Under the pieces are notes generated by a model. It saw nothing but the letters and a program-made list of their open reading frames with translations. It was not told the DNA's origin and made no database searches. Shown here one piece after another: positions 1-10,499 of a stretch of 64,000 nt of DNA. The stretch's first letter is position 1. Every line of letters begins with the position of its first letter. The translations under genes and the position numbers were made by a program. This DNA is from Atriophallophorus winterbourni (taxonomy: Eukaryota > Platyhelminthes > Trematoda > Plagiorchiida > Microphallidae): contig JACCGJ010003449.1 of the NCBI GenBank assembly GCA_013407085.1, forward strand, positions 37,929 to 101,928, written 5' to 3'.

Positions 1-470
1 GTAAAAGTTTTAATACTGGTTGGTTATTAATTATGTGCGACGCATAACTTTCTTCGGCAATTTATTTTTAAAATCGGTGCATTAATACGATTGGGAGGTT
101 TTCTCACTCTAGTAACAGATGCTGAGTCTATGGGGAAGCCATATCGCGACAGAAATATCTTTTTGAGGTCGACGAAAGGATATCTGTCAGCCACGTTAAG
201 AAGAATAAGATTTTTGGCACGACTTCGACGCTGCTCAATTTTTGAGGTTAGGGACTCTATAAATCGACCCGTACGTTGAAGAAAATGAGATCCTTATACA
301 CAAATACGGTCAATTAAAATGGTAAGAGGCTCTAAGATATTAAAAATGTTCGAAACCGTGGACAGCTTAGACGTGACGGAATCGATCTTGTTGTCTAGGT
401 TCTGTACCGTGGACAGGATCGTAGACATATTTTCGTCCAGAACAACTGAACATTTTTTTTAATCGAGATG
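1..470 (-). pseudogene. Decayed retrotransposon ORF1-like fragment
   Basis: Read on the minus strand from about 455 down to 20, one frame stays open apart from a single TAA near 293. The first part (about 50 residues) is rich in Leu, Val, Asn and Ser in a heptad-like pattern that could form a coiled coil. After the stop come IESLTSKIEQRRSRAKN and then LILLNVADRYPFVDLKKIF. A basic block followed by a short hydrophobic strand would suit a nucleic-acid-binding ORF1 protein of a non-LTR element. The assignment rests on composition and on the surrounding LINE-rich context, not on a named family. The plus-strand reading at 91-279 is its shadow. The element continues off the left edge or is truncated there. 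Confidence 0.4.
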
Positions 471-2605
471 TAGTACGGTATGCTGTTCTAGACGATTTCG
501 AATGTTTGTAATGCGACATAAGAATCCGGAATAAAATACATTCGTATATTTATACGGAATTTAAACGCCGTGTGAAGAACATAGCAACATTGAATGAAGC
601 ATGTTTAGCTAATGTTTTGTCTTTGTTTCAAATATTAAAAGCATATACAATAATAATTTCCTTCAATTGAGCTTCAATTTGAAATATTTCGTGACATCCT
701 TTTGAAATTCATTTGAACTAAGTGCAAAAATGACTAAAGTGCTAAACGTTTCTGAGGTCCCTTAGAGTGAATTATAATTACATGTCTGATTTTTCGTTCA
801 GTATATGCTAGGAGCCTACATGAATTAGGCATAATTTTTAAGCTGAGTGTTATACGGGTTTTAAAAAAATGGTTTCAGATTTTCCTCAATAATTGAAAGT
901 GCCATTTTACTGCGTCAAAACAAATACTCGAAGTAAAATTTTTATTACTGCCGGAAAACGTTAAGTTAATCTGAATGTTGAAGCAGCATGATTTTGTAAT
1001 CATCCAGAAACTTTAAGCCAAATTTTTGAAGAGTAAATATTTAGACATAAATAATGACAAGTAGGGAAATTTTTCTTATAAAGTAAATGCTTAAAACATG
1101 CAATTATCTATCAATAATATTACATGTTATGAAATGAAAATAACACATTAAATATTTTTCAGAGTGATTCAGTGGTATATGAAGTACTTTAATCATTCAA
1201 AAAATAAACGATATCATTAAGTTGCGGGGAAAATCATCTGATTCCCCTAATACCTAAACTTTCGAACACGTTACCATAACGTCAATCGTTCTCCACTGTT
1301 GGGGCGATCAGAATTAAGTTTATATTTACAAAAATTGTTGGATGTGTATCTTTTCGCTTTCAATCCAGAATATATTGAAGTAATATGATATAACTGCATA
1401 TAAATAAATTATAACAGTGTGAAGTTTACATCAAACAGGTATAATAATAGAATAAATATTTTAAAATCACTTAGTTACGTCATCTTACTATGCAAACTTA
1501 CAACAGATCACGCATTACATGACTTGGTTTATCCTAGAATTTACACTATTATATTTTAAATAATAATTTGTTTAATTATTATTATTTGGAATGTTATTTA
1601 TTTTTATTTTCATTTTGTTTAGATAACAAACTTTTGACATACTCAATTTACTTTTCACATACAGCTTTATTTAAATACTGACTGAGTGAGTGCATTAGCG
1701 AATATTCGAACGGAATGAAAGATATAAATGTTTTACACTTCAAGGCTTCAGAAGATCAGATTAGCACAATAATTTTACGGTTGAAATGCGTAAGTGCAGG
1801 AAATGGAAATTATCTCCAATCTGGTTTTTAAATTATCAAACAATTTGTGTTACAAGATTGATCGTTTAAACTTGGAAAATGAACTTTTATTTATTCATGG
1901 ATTTATTCATAGATGATAGCGAGTTGAGATATACTTTCAATATATTGGCATATTTAGGCCAGTGAACCTTTCAACTAGAGCGCATACAACAAAGCACGCG
2001 AATAATCACAGTCTTGTAAGTCATTCGCATAACTATTTTAGTGAAACAGTGTTTATCTCGTGCAATTAGCTACCTCAAGAACTGATCGTTTGCAAGCCGG
2101 TAGACGCATTCTGAGGGTGTGTGAATGATTTGTAGCGGTTGATCCAACCGAGATTTCACCACGTTTCAGATTTCACCACTGCCTTTTGATTATTGTACCC
2201 AATAACTCGGAACACACTTATCAACTTAACACGGCATACAAATTCAAACCAATCACACACGATTAACTTATCATTAAACAGAACACGTGAGCAGCGTCAA
2301 TAATATATTCAAATTGTGTACATATTTGCATGTTTGCATTATAAAAAAGCAATGACCAAATGTGTAAGATAAGTAAAATAAAATATGCAATGATGAAAAC
2401 ACCATAGACTCGTCGCATGAGCGCTTTCCAGATTTTCCTTCTTGAATGGCTAATCACAGATTGATAAGTTTAACATAGAGTAAGTTTTTGTATTTCATTA
2501 TGCATTTTTCTATATCCAACCAAAAGTGAATACCACACGAATAAATCATAAACTGGTATTATATTATATTACATTCTGACTGTAAACACGAATAACTCCA
2601 TCACG
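471..2605. other. AT-rich stretch without recognisable gene
   Basis: About 2.1 kb of AT-rich sequence. Open frames are short, and none has recognisable motifs or paired splice sites. No repeat seen elsewhere in the window was recognised here. Confidence 0.5.
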
Positions 2606-2609
2606 AAAT

Positions 2610-3178
2610 TCTCACCAGCTTGATAAAGAGAAACACTTTCCTCCTTTTTTAGTCTCAGCTAAAAGACGAAATCTACCCGTAGAACGGTTTTGATAACACT
2701 CAACTTATCGTCGCCTGTCACATACGCCGGGCATATAAAAGTATAAAAAGAATCAAATTTGGCAGCGGTGGGTGCTTTTCAAATTAAAAAAACCATTAAA
2801 ATGATATTATATATTCCCTCGTTTTAAATGTCAAGTTTTAAATGTACGTACAAATTTACCATAGCTAACCTCTCACTGGCTTGGTAAAGAGAAACACCTT
2901 CTGATTTTCCCAGTCGCAGCTACAAATACTGATACCGAAGGATGGCCTGGAAAACATCTGACGACGAGAATACTAAATCACAATGAACCAACTTTGGCGG
3001 TGGTGAGCGCTCATTTGAAGCTTTCCATCGCCAGAAATTCTGGATGCTCGATTGGCTTATTAGCCATTTAGAGTCCTGTGTCAACTAAACTGAACTGAAC
3101 TAAACAACGACAACAATTCAAGACGCTTCATTGGTTAATCAGCTACTTATACTCATGTGTCTATTGAACTGAACTGGA
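2610..3178. repeat. Repeat family D, three or four adjacent copies
   Basis: Copies at about 2610-2785, 2862-3100 and a 3'-only copy at 3118-3178 share a start like CTCACTGGCTTGGTAAAGAG and an end built on TTGAACTGAACT. A further copy lies at 7096-7290. Each is roughly 200 bp, non-coding and strongly diverged. The repeated AACTGAACTGAAC tail suggests a SINE or a 3'-end fragment of a retroelement. No pol III boxes could be confirmed by eye. Confidence 0.55.
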
Positions 3179-3369
3179 CGTTAATGGTGCGCGATAACTT
3201 CATCTAATTAATTTCACGCGGGTTATTCAACGTTTAATTTTTCTGCTTTTCGCCGTCTGTTCGAATTTTTCTGCATAAATATACTCCATTCAATGTTTTT
3301 GTTTACAATTAGAATTTTTTCATCTGCCGGTTCTGTCGTCGAGATTCATTGGCATATTCACCTTTAGAT

Positions 3370-5957
3370 TTTTAGAGTTGGGGGGTGAACCATAGGTACC
3401 TTCTGCACAAACTAAGTATGTGTGGCGTCACAGGTGACTGACACGCCTTCTCTATTGGACCTCTTACTGACGAATGACGAGTTGATGATTGAGGAAATCT
3501 TGAGTGAAACTCCGTTGGGCAAAAGCGACCATATAGTTTCACTTTTGACTTTGTGTGCTATGCTAACTACCTCAACCATGAGGACTCTCAGTTACGGACG
3601 GTCACTGACTACGGCATTTTCTATGACGTTGTAGCCGCCAATAGCTTCGATTTCATGTTAGAGGACGGTCCGGATTCAGCTTGGCAAAATTTTGTTACCA
3701 AGTGGCACCAGATGCTAGAGCTTTTTCCAGTCTCAAAACCCGTCCTGCGAAAAACCACCGACACATTCATTCGGAGCAGAACTCGTAAATGGATGTGCCG
3801 CAGAAATGCCGCGTGGACTGAGTTCAAACTGACACAACTGCCAAATGATTGGGAGTGTTACAGAAAATTACGAAATCATTGCACGGGACTGGTGCGCCAG
3901 CATAAATTTGATTATCAAAGTAAACTCACCGGTCAATTCCTGGAAAACAATAAGCTCTTGTACAAATTTATCAACATTAAACGGAAGGTTCAGACTGGTA
4001 TCCCTTCGCTTACCACCAAGTACGGCAACACGACTACCACAAAGGAAGCTGCAAATGCTTTGAAGGAACATTATATGCCAATATTTCAAGGATCTTCGGT
4101 GTCTCCTTATATCTCTCTTCCTCCTTTTTCATCTTTTCTTATTTCAAGTGTTGATTTTACCCCTTCGGCCGTCCGAAACAAAATTTTGCAACTGCGCACC
4201 AACTCGTCCCCGGGAATCGACGGCATTACACCGAAAGCATTGCAGGCGGTTGCCGATCAGCTTTCTGAACCTCTAGCTCACTACTTCCAGCGTTTATTGG
4301 ATGCCTCCGAAGTCCCAGATGGCTGGAAAGACGGAATAATCACCCCACTTTTTAAAAGTGGCAACCGCAGTGACCCAGCAAATTATCGCCCGGTCACGTT
4401 GCTTCCTGTCCTCTCGAAGGTGATGGAATCGATTATCGCCGATCACATCATGACTGTGATGGAGCGCTCGAATGTACTCACAGCGGGGCAGCATGGTTTT
4501 AGGCGGAGTCGATCTTGCACTTCTAACTTACTATTCGCCAAGGACCATTGGATCAAAGTCGCTGATGAAGGGTATGGTGTAGACGTCATATATTTAGACT
4601 TCTCCAAGGCGTTTGACAGAGTTGATCATGCGATACTCCTTGAGAAATTACGAGCAATTGGAATAGGTCCTCCGCTGTTAACATGGATGGCAGCATTTCT
4701 TGGTCCCAGATTTCTGCGTGTACGAGTCAGGGATGAGCTCTCCGAACCTTTCCCAGTTTACTGCGGCGTACCCCAAGGATCCGTTCTTGGTCCGCGTTTG
4801 TTTTTGTTGTTTATCAACGATATTACAAAATATGTGACATCTCCACTCGTTCTATTTGCCGATGATATAAAATTATGGCGCGTCATCCGCTCACCCACGG
4901 ACAACAGAGATCTACAGTCGGACCTCACCTCATTACAGTGCTGGGCCGCTTGTAATAATCTCCCGTTCAACACCGACAAATGTCGCGTACTATTGGTGCG
5001 TCGGCGAGGAGATCCCGTGTACTCTCTAGGTGGAACTCGCTTACAGATCTGCAAGCAGGAGAAAGACCTCGGCGTGTTGATGCAAGACGATCTGGGTTGT
5101 TCTGCTCAGTGCGCCCATGCATCCTCCGTAGCGAACCGGAATGTTGGACTTCTCAGAAGAGCGTTCGGTTCGTTTGACCCCCGGCTTTTCAAGCACCTAT
5201 TGAATGCGTATGTTCGACCACACTTGGAATATGCAGATTCCGTCTGGAATCCATGGTTAAAGCGCGATCAACACATCATGGAGCAGCCCCAACGACGAGC
5301 TACGAAGTTAGTCAAGTGTTTGCGTTACATGAGCTACGAAGCTCGACTCCAAGTGCTTAATCTCTTCTCCACCAAGTACCGTCGCATTCGCGGCGATATG
5401 ATTTTGACTTACCGCATTTTGACGGAAGATGGACACCCGTGCAGCGGGATGCTGTCGTTGGCCCCACCTTCCGGGAATCGCGGACACCACCTCAAGTTAT
5501 CCCAACAGTACAGCTGACTTGAATGCCGAAGCAATTTTTTCGCGCTTCGAGTCCCTCGCACCTGGAACTCGCTACCCCCATCAGTTATTTCCGCCGCTCT
5601 CTTAGCATTTTTAAGGAGCGCCTTGATCTCCACTTTTTCAATATACTGCGCAATTTTTAACTTCATTCATATTTGTACTCATTGATACTGCACCCTTCTT
5701 TTCTTTCCAGCGTATATTCGCGTTCACATTCCTTCGAAAATGCCCAAACTTCCACGGACCCATATTTCGAACATTGTCGTGTGGTTACCCTACAAGCTTT
5801 GGGCTTGAACCCCAACCTTTTAACTGTCCAAGAACGCACCCATTATCCCCGTCCATAACAATCACTTTTAATTTCGACCCATTATGTACAATATCCTGTG
5901 GTTATTTTTAAGCTTGCAGCTATTTTTACCACAATAAACTATTGACTATTGACTACA
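3370..5957 (+). mobile_element. CR1/Jockey-type non-LTR retrotransposon, 5'-truncated
   Basis: The element starts inside the endonuclease domain (the reading DTPSLLDLLLTNDELMIEE at 3440-3500 is its C-terminal part) and runs through a whole reverse transcriptase to a 3' end. That end has an AATAAA at 5933-5938 followed by two ATTGACT heptamers (5941-5954). A short tandem-repeat tail instead of poly(A) is typical of CR1-group elements. There is one frameshift near 3550 between endonuclease and RT, and another near the end of the RT frame. The next LINE fragment begins directly after the tail. Confidence 0.85.
3553..5517 (+). pseudogene. LINE reverse transcriptase ORF (CR1/Jockey type)
   Basis: A 654-codon open frame encoding the ORF2-type polymerase that copies element RNA onto a nicked target. 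Visible RT blocks in order: SSPGIDGITPKAL (about 4205), GWKDGIITPLFKSGNRSDPANY (about 4320-4385; fingers), DVIYLDFSKAFDRVDH (first catalytic Asp, about 4585-4630), GVPQGSVLGP (about 4765-4795) and the catalytic FADD box at 4855-4866. The C-terminal VANRNVGLLRRAF, LNAYVRPHLEYADSVWNP and RYMSYEARLQ blocks are typical of CR1-group elements. The natural N-terminus is out of frame upstream (3422-3560), so 3553 is only the first start codon after the frameshift. The ORF stops at 5517, while the terminal homology continues in another frame to about 5660. It is therefore probably inactive. Confidence 0.85.
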
Positions 5958-6950
5958 TCGATGGTTAGACAGCTTATTAACTAATCGCACTATGTTAGAA
6001 TTGCAGGGGAGTGCTCGCAGGAATCACTGATTCTCAGTGGAGTGCCTCAAGGCTCGGTGCTTGGTCCATTACTTTTTCTTATTTTTGTAAACGACCTGGC
6101 AGCGTGCTTAAGTTCACGCTGCTTCCTGTTTGCCGATGATGTTAAGATCCTAGGAACCGACAGTAGAGATACGCTTATCTCTGATTTAGAAAAAGTAATC
6201 GAGTGGACAAAGACCTGGGACTTGCCACTAAACCTGGGGAAGAGCTGTCTTCTGACGACTGATTTAGCGACAACCCAACTAGAAGTTGGAGAAGGAACTA
6301 TCAGAATCGCGGCTGCTCAGAAAGTGAAGGATCTTGGCATTACTATAACAGGCGATTTTAAATGGGCTACTCAATGTGCCAAAGCTGCAAACAAGGCTCG
6401 CAGAGAATTGTTCAGACTTCGCTCAGCGTTATCTTGCCGAAAACCTTCAATCTTCATTCCCTTATACAAAGTAGTCGTGCGGCCTCACTTGGAATACTGC
6501 GTTCAATCCTGGGCACCGTACTTAAAAAGGATATATCATGTCTCGAAAGGGTCCAGCGCCTTGCGACTAGGATGGTTGAGGGTCAGGCAGGTAAAACCTA
6601 TGAGGCTAGACTCAAGGACCTCGGTTTGTTCTCACTAAAGAGACGGCGGCTGCGAGGTGACCTAATGGAAGCCTTCAAGATTCTTAAGGGTGATAATATT
6701 ACTGAAATCCTTAAACTTGCCCCTAAAGCAGCTACAAGGGGTAATTGTATGAAACTTCTTAAGAGTAGGCCCAGGTTGCTAGCACGTGAGCACTTTTTTA
6801 GCAACCGTGTGGTCAACTTCTGGAGCAAGCTCCCAGATTGTATAGTAAGCCTCCCAAATGTGTTGAGCTTTAAAAAGGATTTAGACGTTAAATGGTCTAT
6901 CATATTTCCGCACATTGTCTAATAAAAAACTTTAAAAAAACGTATTTTTA
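5958..6950 (+). mobile_element. Second CR1-type LINE, 5'-truncated 3' fragment
   Basis: Joined head-to-tail to the 3' heptamer tail of the preceding LINE. It begins in the middle of the reverse transcriptase (MVRQLI...) and runs to the natural C-terminal end and a short AT-rich 3' tail. RT motifs GVPQGSVLGPLLFLIFVND (about 6035) and FADDVKIL (about 6130) are intact. A one-base frameshift near 6525-6540 moves the frame from the one open at 6042-6638 to the one open at 6362-6922. The sequence differs from the upstream LINE throughout, so this is a separate family, not a tandem duplicate. Confidence 0.82.
6042..6922 (+). pseudogene. Broken LINE reverse transcriptase (C-terminal half)
   Basis: The first segment, about 6000-6530, holds the RT palm: PQGSVLGP, FADD, LGITITGDFKW and VVRPHLEYCVQSWAPYLKR. 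The second segment, about 6530-6922, continues in the next frame with CLERVQRLATRMVEG, KDLGLFSLKRRRLRGDLMEA and the terminal NFWSKLPDCIV block. The stop at 6920-6922 is probably the natural one, since the last block matches the usual end of CR1-type ORF2. The fragment lacks the endonuclease and RT fingers, so it cannot move on its own. Confidence 0.8.
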
Positions 6951-6956
6951 CATTTT

Positions 6957-7075
6957 TATCATATCTGTCTAGGCCTGGACAACCTGACAGCAAATTAGCC
7001 CACATGCAGTCTATGACTGTGTTTCACTTTACCTCAACTAGACTAGTGATTTCATACACCACACATTGTTCACGC
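6957..7075 (-). repeat. SINE family A, partial
   Basis: Minus-strand copy of the window's most common short repeat. The conserved core appears here as TCTAGGCCTGGACAACCTGAC followed by a diverged end. It abuts the 3' end of the preceding LINE. Copies of family A occur on both strands from 7 to 38 kb; the best full-length ones are at 7490-7735, 13988-14222 and 30558-30780. Confidence 0.7.
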
Positions 7076-7095
7076 ATATTATTGCATTGTTTCTT

Positions 7096-7290
7096 GAATA
7101 GCTAACCTCTCACCGTGCTGGTGAAGAGAAACCCTACCTTACTTTCCAGATATTCGAAAACAAGAACGTGTGAAAAGTACGAACTGTATACTCGATATCG
7201 AAGTGCCGGGTGCTCAACCGTCGAAGGAAATCTGGGCGCGTGATTAGCTTTTAGCCACCTTCAGCCCTGTGCAACTTGAACTTGAACGTA
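7096..7290. repeat. Repeat family D
   Basis: Starts with AGCTAACCTCTCACCGTGCT and ends at a TTGAACTTGAAC tail. It matches the copies at 2610-3178 in the same orientation with substantial divergence. Confidence 0.55.
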
Positions 7291-7489
7291 GCCAGTTATG
7301 CACGCAATGCCTGAAGGCTGCACCTGTTAATCTGCGCACGATATTTAAACACGGTATTCAGCAGAACCATCACAGAGTCAGATGCTGCTTTATTTAGTAA
7401 AAGGTGTGCTGATTATCTTATTGGCCGTAAATTATGCAAGAAAAATGTGGCTGACTAGCTTCAGTCAGCTTATGTCCTTTACCTCATAT

Positions 7490-7735
7490 TGTGCACGGAT
7501 GTGCAATCGTTCAGTACTTCGTGCTGTGCGGCTAACACTGCTAAATTGATTGGACAGAGGTAGTGAGCTGCATTCTGAAACAGGCTGTAGTCTCACTACC
7601 ATTTCCTGTTATTTTTTCTTCCTCATATCTGTCTAGGCCTGGGCAACCTGACAGTAACTTAGCCCACGTGCAGTCTCTGACTGTGCGGCACTTTGCCTGT
7701 ATCAGGCTTGTGCTTTCATACCATACCTCATATTG
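7490..7735 (-). repeat. SINE family A, near full length
   Basis: About 240 bp. In its own orientation it starts at the right with GAAAGCACAAGCCTGAT, passes through the AAAGTGCCGCACAGTCAGAG core, the GCCCAGGCCTAGACAGATAT block and the TTAGCAGTGTTAGCCGCACA block, and ends near the left with TGCACATCCGTGCACAA. This order defines the family for the other copies listed. Confidence 0.75.
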
Positions 7736-8385
7736 TAAATCCCCCTTGATTGTTTGGTCACCGCCAAGCAAAGCAGGTAAGCGCATTTATTAGCACTGTT
7801 CTTTTAAAATATTTACAATTTTTTCATACTTTTGCCGGATGTGATTCTGATTCAATAATCTGTAGTGGTGAGCCGTAAGCAAAGCGTAAAATTCTATGAA
7901 TATTCTAATAGTATAAGAAAATGTGAAATAATACGCGTAATTAAAATCTGTAAGAAAATACCGACTTACGTATTCCTTTTTATTCGGCGCGTTACGTTAC
8001 CACTATCATGTTTTCTCGTACAATATTCTCCCTCGTATTGCTCGTTCTATATGAATCGGACCAATGTAGTTTGATTAAAATGAAGATATCAGTATTCCGA
8101 AACCTTGTAATTTGCGGTTCGCTGATGCACACGGCATCATGATGGAAAACATTCTAATCAAAAACTTACTTTAGGAATTATTAAGGAATTTCTTCAAAGG
8201 AAAATAATTCCTGCGGTGCTTTTAAATAAAAAATAATGTGTACAATAAAGAAAAAGGGAGGAGAAACGTGGTTAGTGTCCACATAATAACGTCATTTTTC
8301 TCTTTTGTATGTTGTGTACACTCAACGTAAATTCAGGCCATGAGAAATATAGAAATAATGCACCCTTTCCAATCAAGTCGATGTA
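7736..8385. other. No recognisable gene
   Basis: AT-rich spacer between SINE and RTE fragments. The small open frame at 7865-8074 has no motif and no splice context. Confidence 0.4.
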
Positions 8386-8389
8386 TTGC

Positions 8390-8900
8390 CTTTTTGTCAT
8401 GCACTACACGGCTTTGCACCTCATCTGGGTAAGCGTGCCTGTCCAACCTTAGCTACACTAAAAATACGGCTTTTAATTCCACTCTTAATTTATGGGCTTG
8501 GCCAGCAACCAATTTTGTGCTCCATACCATCAGCATCATCATGAAGCAGAAGTCTGGAGCCAGACAAATTGCCAAGCAATATGAAGCAGGAAAAGTAGAT
8601 AAGCAAGCGAGTGGAAAAGGGAAAGCAGGCAATTGTAGAAAACCTTAAGCATCCGAAAATCTTGTGCTCAAACTATTCAACATTGACTCCTGAAAAGCTA
8701 TACTGCGCTCAAAGAGATGGACTGGATTCTTCTGTTTAATCTCAAGTTTCAATCACGTTTATTCTAGATGTTCTAATTTTAGTAAACGCCAGTCTGAGTT
8801 TCGTAATTCTGGACATGAGTTTCTTTTCTATTTCTGTCCCAGTGACCAACAAACATCGGAAGTGGTCAAATTGCTTTACGTGAGCTCATCATCAACAGCA
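8390..8900 (-). mobile_element. RTE-type LINE 3' fragment, decayed
   Basis: The minus-strand translation, over several frames, gives ITKLRLAFTKIRTSRINVIE and nearer the end SVAKVGQARLPRWGAK. These are counterparts of the post-RT region and C-terminus of RTE-clade ORF2 (compare the better copy at 9190-9890). Stops and frameshifts are frequent. A family B head in the opposite orientation (8525-8650) is inserted in it. Confidence 0.55.
8525..8650 (+). repeat. Repeat family B head with (CAT)n
   Basis: A short CAT run followed by GAAGCAGAAGTCTGGAGCCAG and ACAAATTGCCAAG. The block is related to the head of SINE A (AAGCACAAGCCTG, CCAGGCAAAGTGCC). Other copies are at 9190-9250 (minus), 11908-11985 and 21915-21995. 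Confidence 0.55.
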
Positions 8901-9189
8901 TTACAATCTGATACAAATATGGTGCCGTTCAGCAAAAAGCAATGAATTGTATAGTACACGGAAGGGGAACAGTAAAAAAGACGGTTAATAATTTTTTTCA
9001 TGTAAACACGGTTTTTTATTTTTTCGTTTTTTATTATTGTTTATGATCGGGCTAAAATTAATGTCAGAGAGAAATAGGGATGATATACTTTTTCCATTGA
9101 TGTCAGTTCATTGCCATCGTTGTCAATGTGTTAAGTCAAAAACTCTCCTTCTATTGCACCCATCTTCTGTTTCTGCTTTATTTTGCTTG

Positions 9190-9890
9190 TTTCTATGTCT
9201 GGCTCCAGACTTGTGCTTCGTGATGATGATGATGATAATGGTGCACCACATTCAGGTAAGCGCCCGTCCAATCTTGATTAGATCAGAAGTAAGCTTTTTC
9301 AAGCCACTCTTCCAAGATAACGGCTGACCGCCAGTCACTTTTTTCTTGACTGTACCGGCTGACGCATATAGCACCTGACGTAGTAAGTGTTCGGTTTTAA
9401 TGCGCCGGGCATGCCCCAACCAATGGAGAAGACGTCTGTTAATGGCTGTCTGAAGGTTAGTGCCGCTGTTTCCTGACCTCAGAATTGCAAACGTGGTGTT
9501 TCCACCGAACATGTGCAATTCTCCGCAAACAACTTTTGTCTAATCCTCCTAGCGTCTTCTGCGTGAACTGTCCAACATTCACTCCCAAAAAACAATAGTG
9601 TTCTTACCGAAATTGAGTGGATCATTCCCTTTAAACTCAAGCTTAAATCACGTCTTTTGCAGGGGTCACTTAAATCTGGTAAATGCCAGTCTGGCCTTAG
9701 CCATTCTGGACGTGTTTTCCAACTCTACCCCACCACTAGCAACTACCAAACTTTCTAGATAGTTGAACTGCTCAACATGAGTGAGAGCCAGGTCATTTAT
9801 TGCAAAATTTGGCAGTTCTCTTGACCATTCATGAAGGAGCACTTTACACTTACTCGGTGAATAAATAGCCCATACGTCCTGCGCATGAAA
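9190..9890 (-). mobile_element. RTE-type LINE 3' end with (ATC)n tail
   Basis: Minus-strand decayed RTE ORF2 C-terminal region. Recognisable blocks are RLAFTRFK, SECWTVHAEDARRIRQ (in pieces across frames) and, in an 88-codon open frame at 9252-9518, LQTAINRRLLHWLGHARRIK followed by GGQPLSWKSGLKKLTSDL. These match the conserved tail that follows RT in RTE elements. Past the coding end comes an ATC trinucleotide run (about 9221-9241), then the family B block AAGCACAAGTCTGGAGCCAG. Microsatellite 3' ends are normal for RTE elements. Confidence 0.7.
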
Positions 9891-9896
9891 TCAGAT

Positions 9897-10004
9897 GATA
9901 TATGAAATCTCAAGCTTGATCCAGGCGAAGTGCCACACAATCACAGACTGCATGTTGGCTAAGATACTGTCAGGTTACCCAGGCCTAGACATGATATGAA
10001 ACCA
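9897..10004 (+). repeat. SINE family A, 5' half
   Basis: Head-to-middle part of family A (AAGCTTGATCCAGGCGAAG through CCAGGCCTAGACATGATATG). It is inserted at the junction of two opposed RTE fragments. Confidence 0.7.
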
Positions 10005-10260
10005 TGCCGAACGCTCTATGCGTCAGCCGGTACAGACGGGAAAAAGTGGTTGGTGGTCAGATACTAACTTTGAAGAGTGATTTAAAAAGGCTTACTTTTG
10101 GTTGAGCCAAGGTTTGGCGGGCTCGCTTGCCTGGATGGGGTGCAAGAGAAGGAGAAAGTGTTTGGCTTGACACTGGCAACGATGGCTATGAACCAATGGA
10201 GAAAGTGTTTCATCTCTAATTCCCTCGTGACATTAATGTTTATGATGATAAACTCTAATG
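10005..10260 (+). mobile_element. RTE-type LINE extreme 3' end
   Basis: Plus-strand reading in adjacent frames gives KVVGGQILTLKSDLKRLTF, then RLAGSLAWMGCKRRRK and NQWRKCFISNS. This corresponds to the last ~80 residues of RTE ORF2 and parallels the minus-strand copy at 9190-9890. Frameshifts are present. Confidence 0.55.
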
Positions 10261-10366
10261 AAAAACGACGTGTATAAATAAACAAAAAATATTCACTGTT
10301 TTCCTTCCGTGTATTGTTCAGTTCTTTGCTTATTATTGACTGGCACCATATCTGTATCAGATTGCG

Positions 10367-10400
<34 letters not shown>
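10367..10400. repeat. (AT)n microsatellite
   Basis: About 16 uninterrupted AT dinucleotides directly upstream of a SINE A fragment. Confidence 0.9.
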
Positions 10401-10403
<3 letters not shown>

Positions 10404-10419
10404 ATACGCCCTTACCCTC

Positions 10420-10498
10420 CCTATCTTGTGAGCGTGTGATGCAGTTTCTGACTGTGCGGCACTTTGCCTGGATCAGGCTTGTGCTTTCACATCTTAGC
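10420..10498 (-). repeat. SINE family A fragment
   Basis: Minus-strand copy of the family A head, ending at the plus-strand motif ATCAGGCTTGTGCTTTCA. It interrupts the RT domain of the RTE element to its right. Confidence 0.65.
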
Positions 10499-10499
10499 C

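Noticed and set aside
5409..5666. Minus-strand frames over the LINE at 3.4-5.7 kb
   Set aside because: Shadows of the reverse transcriptase frame and its frameshifted end.
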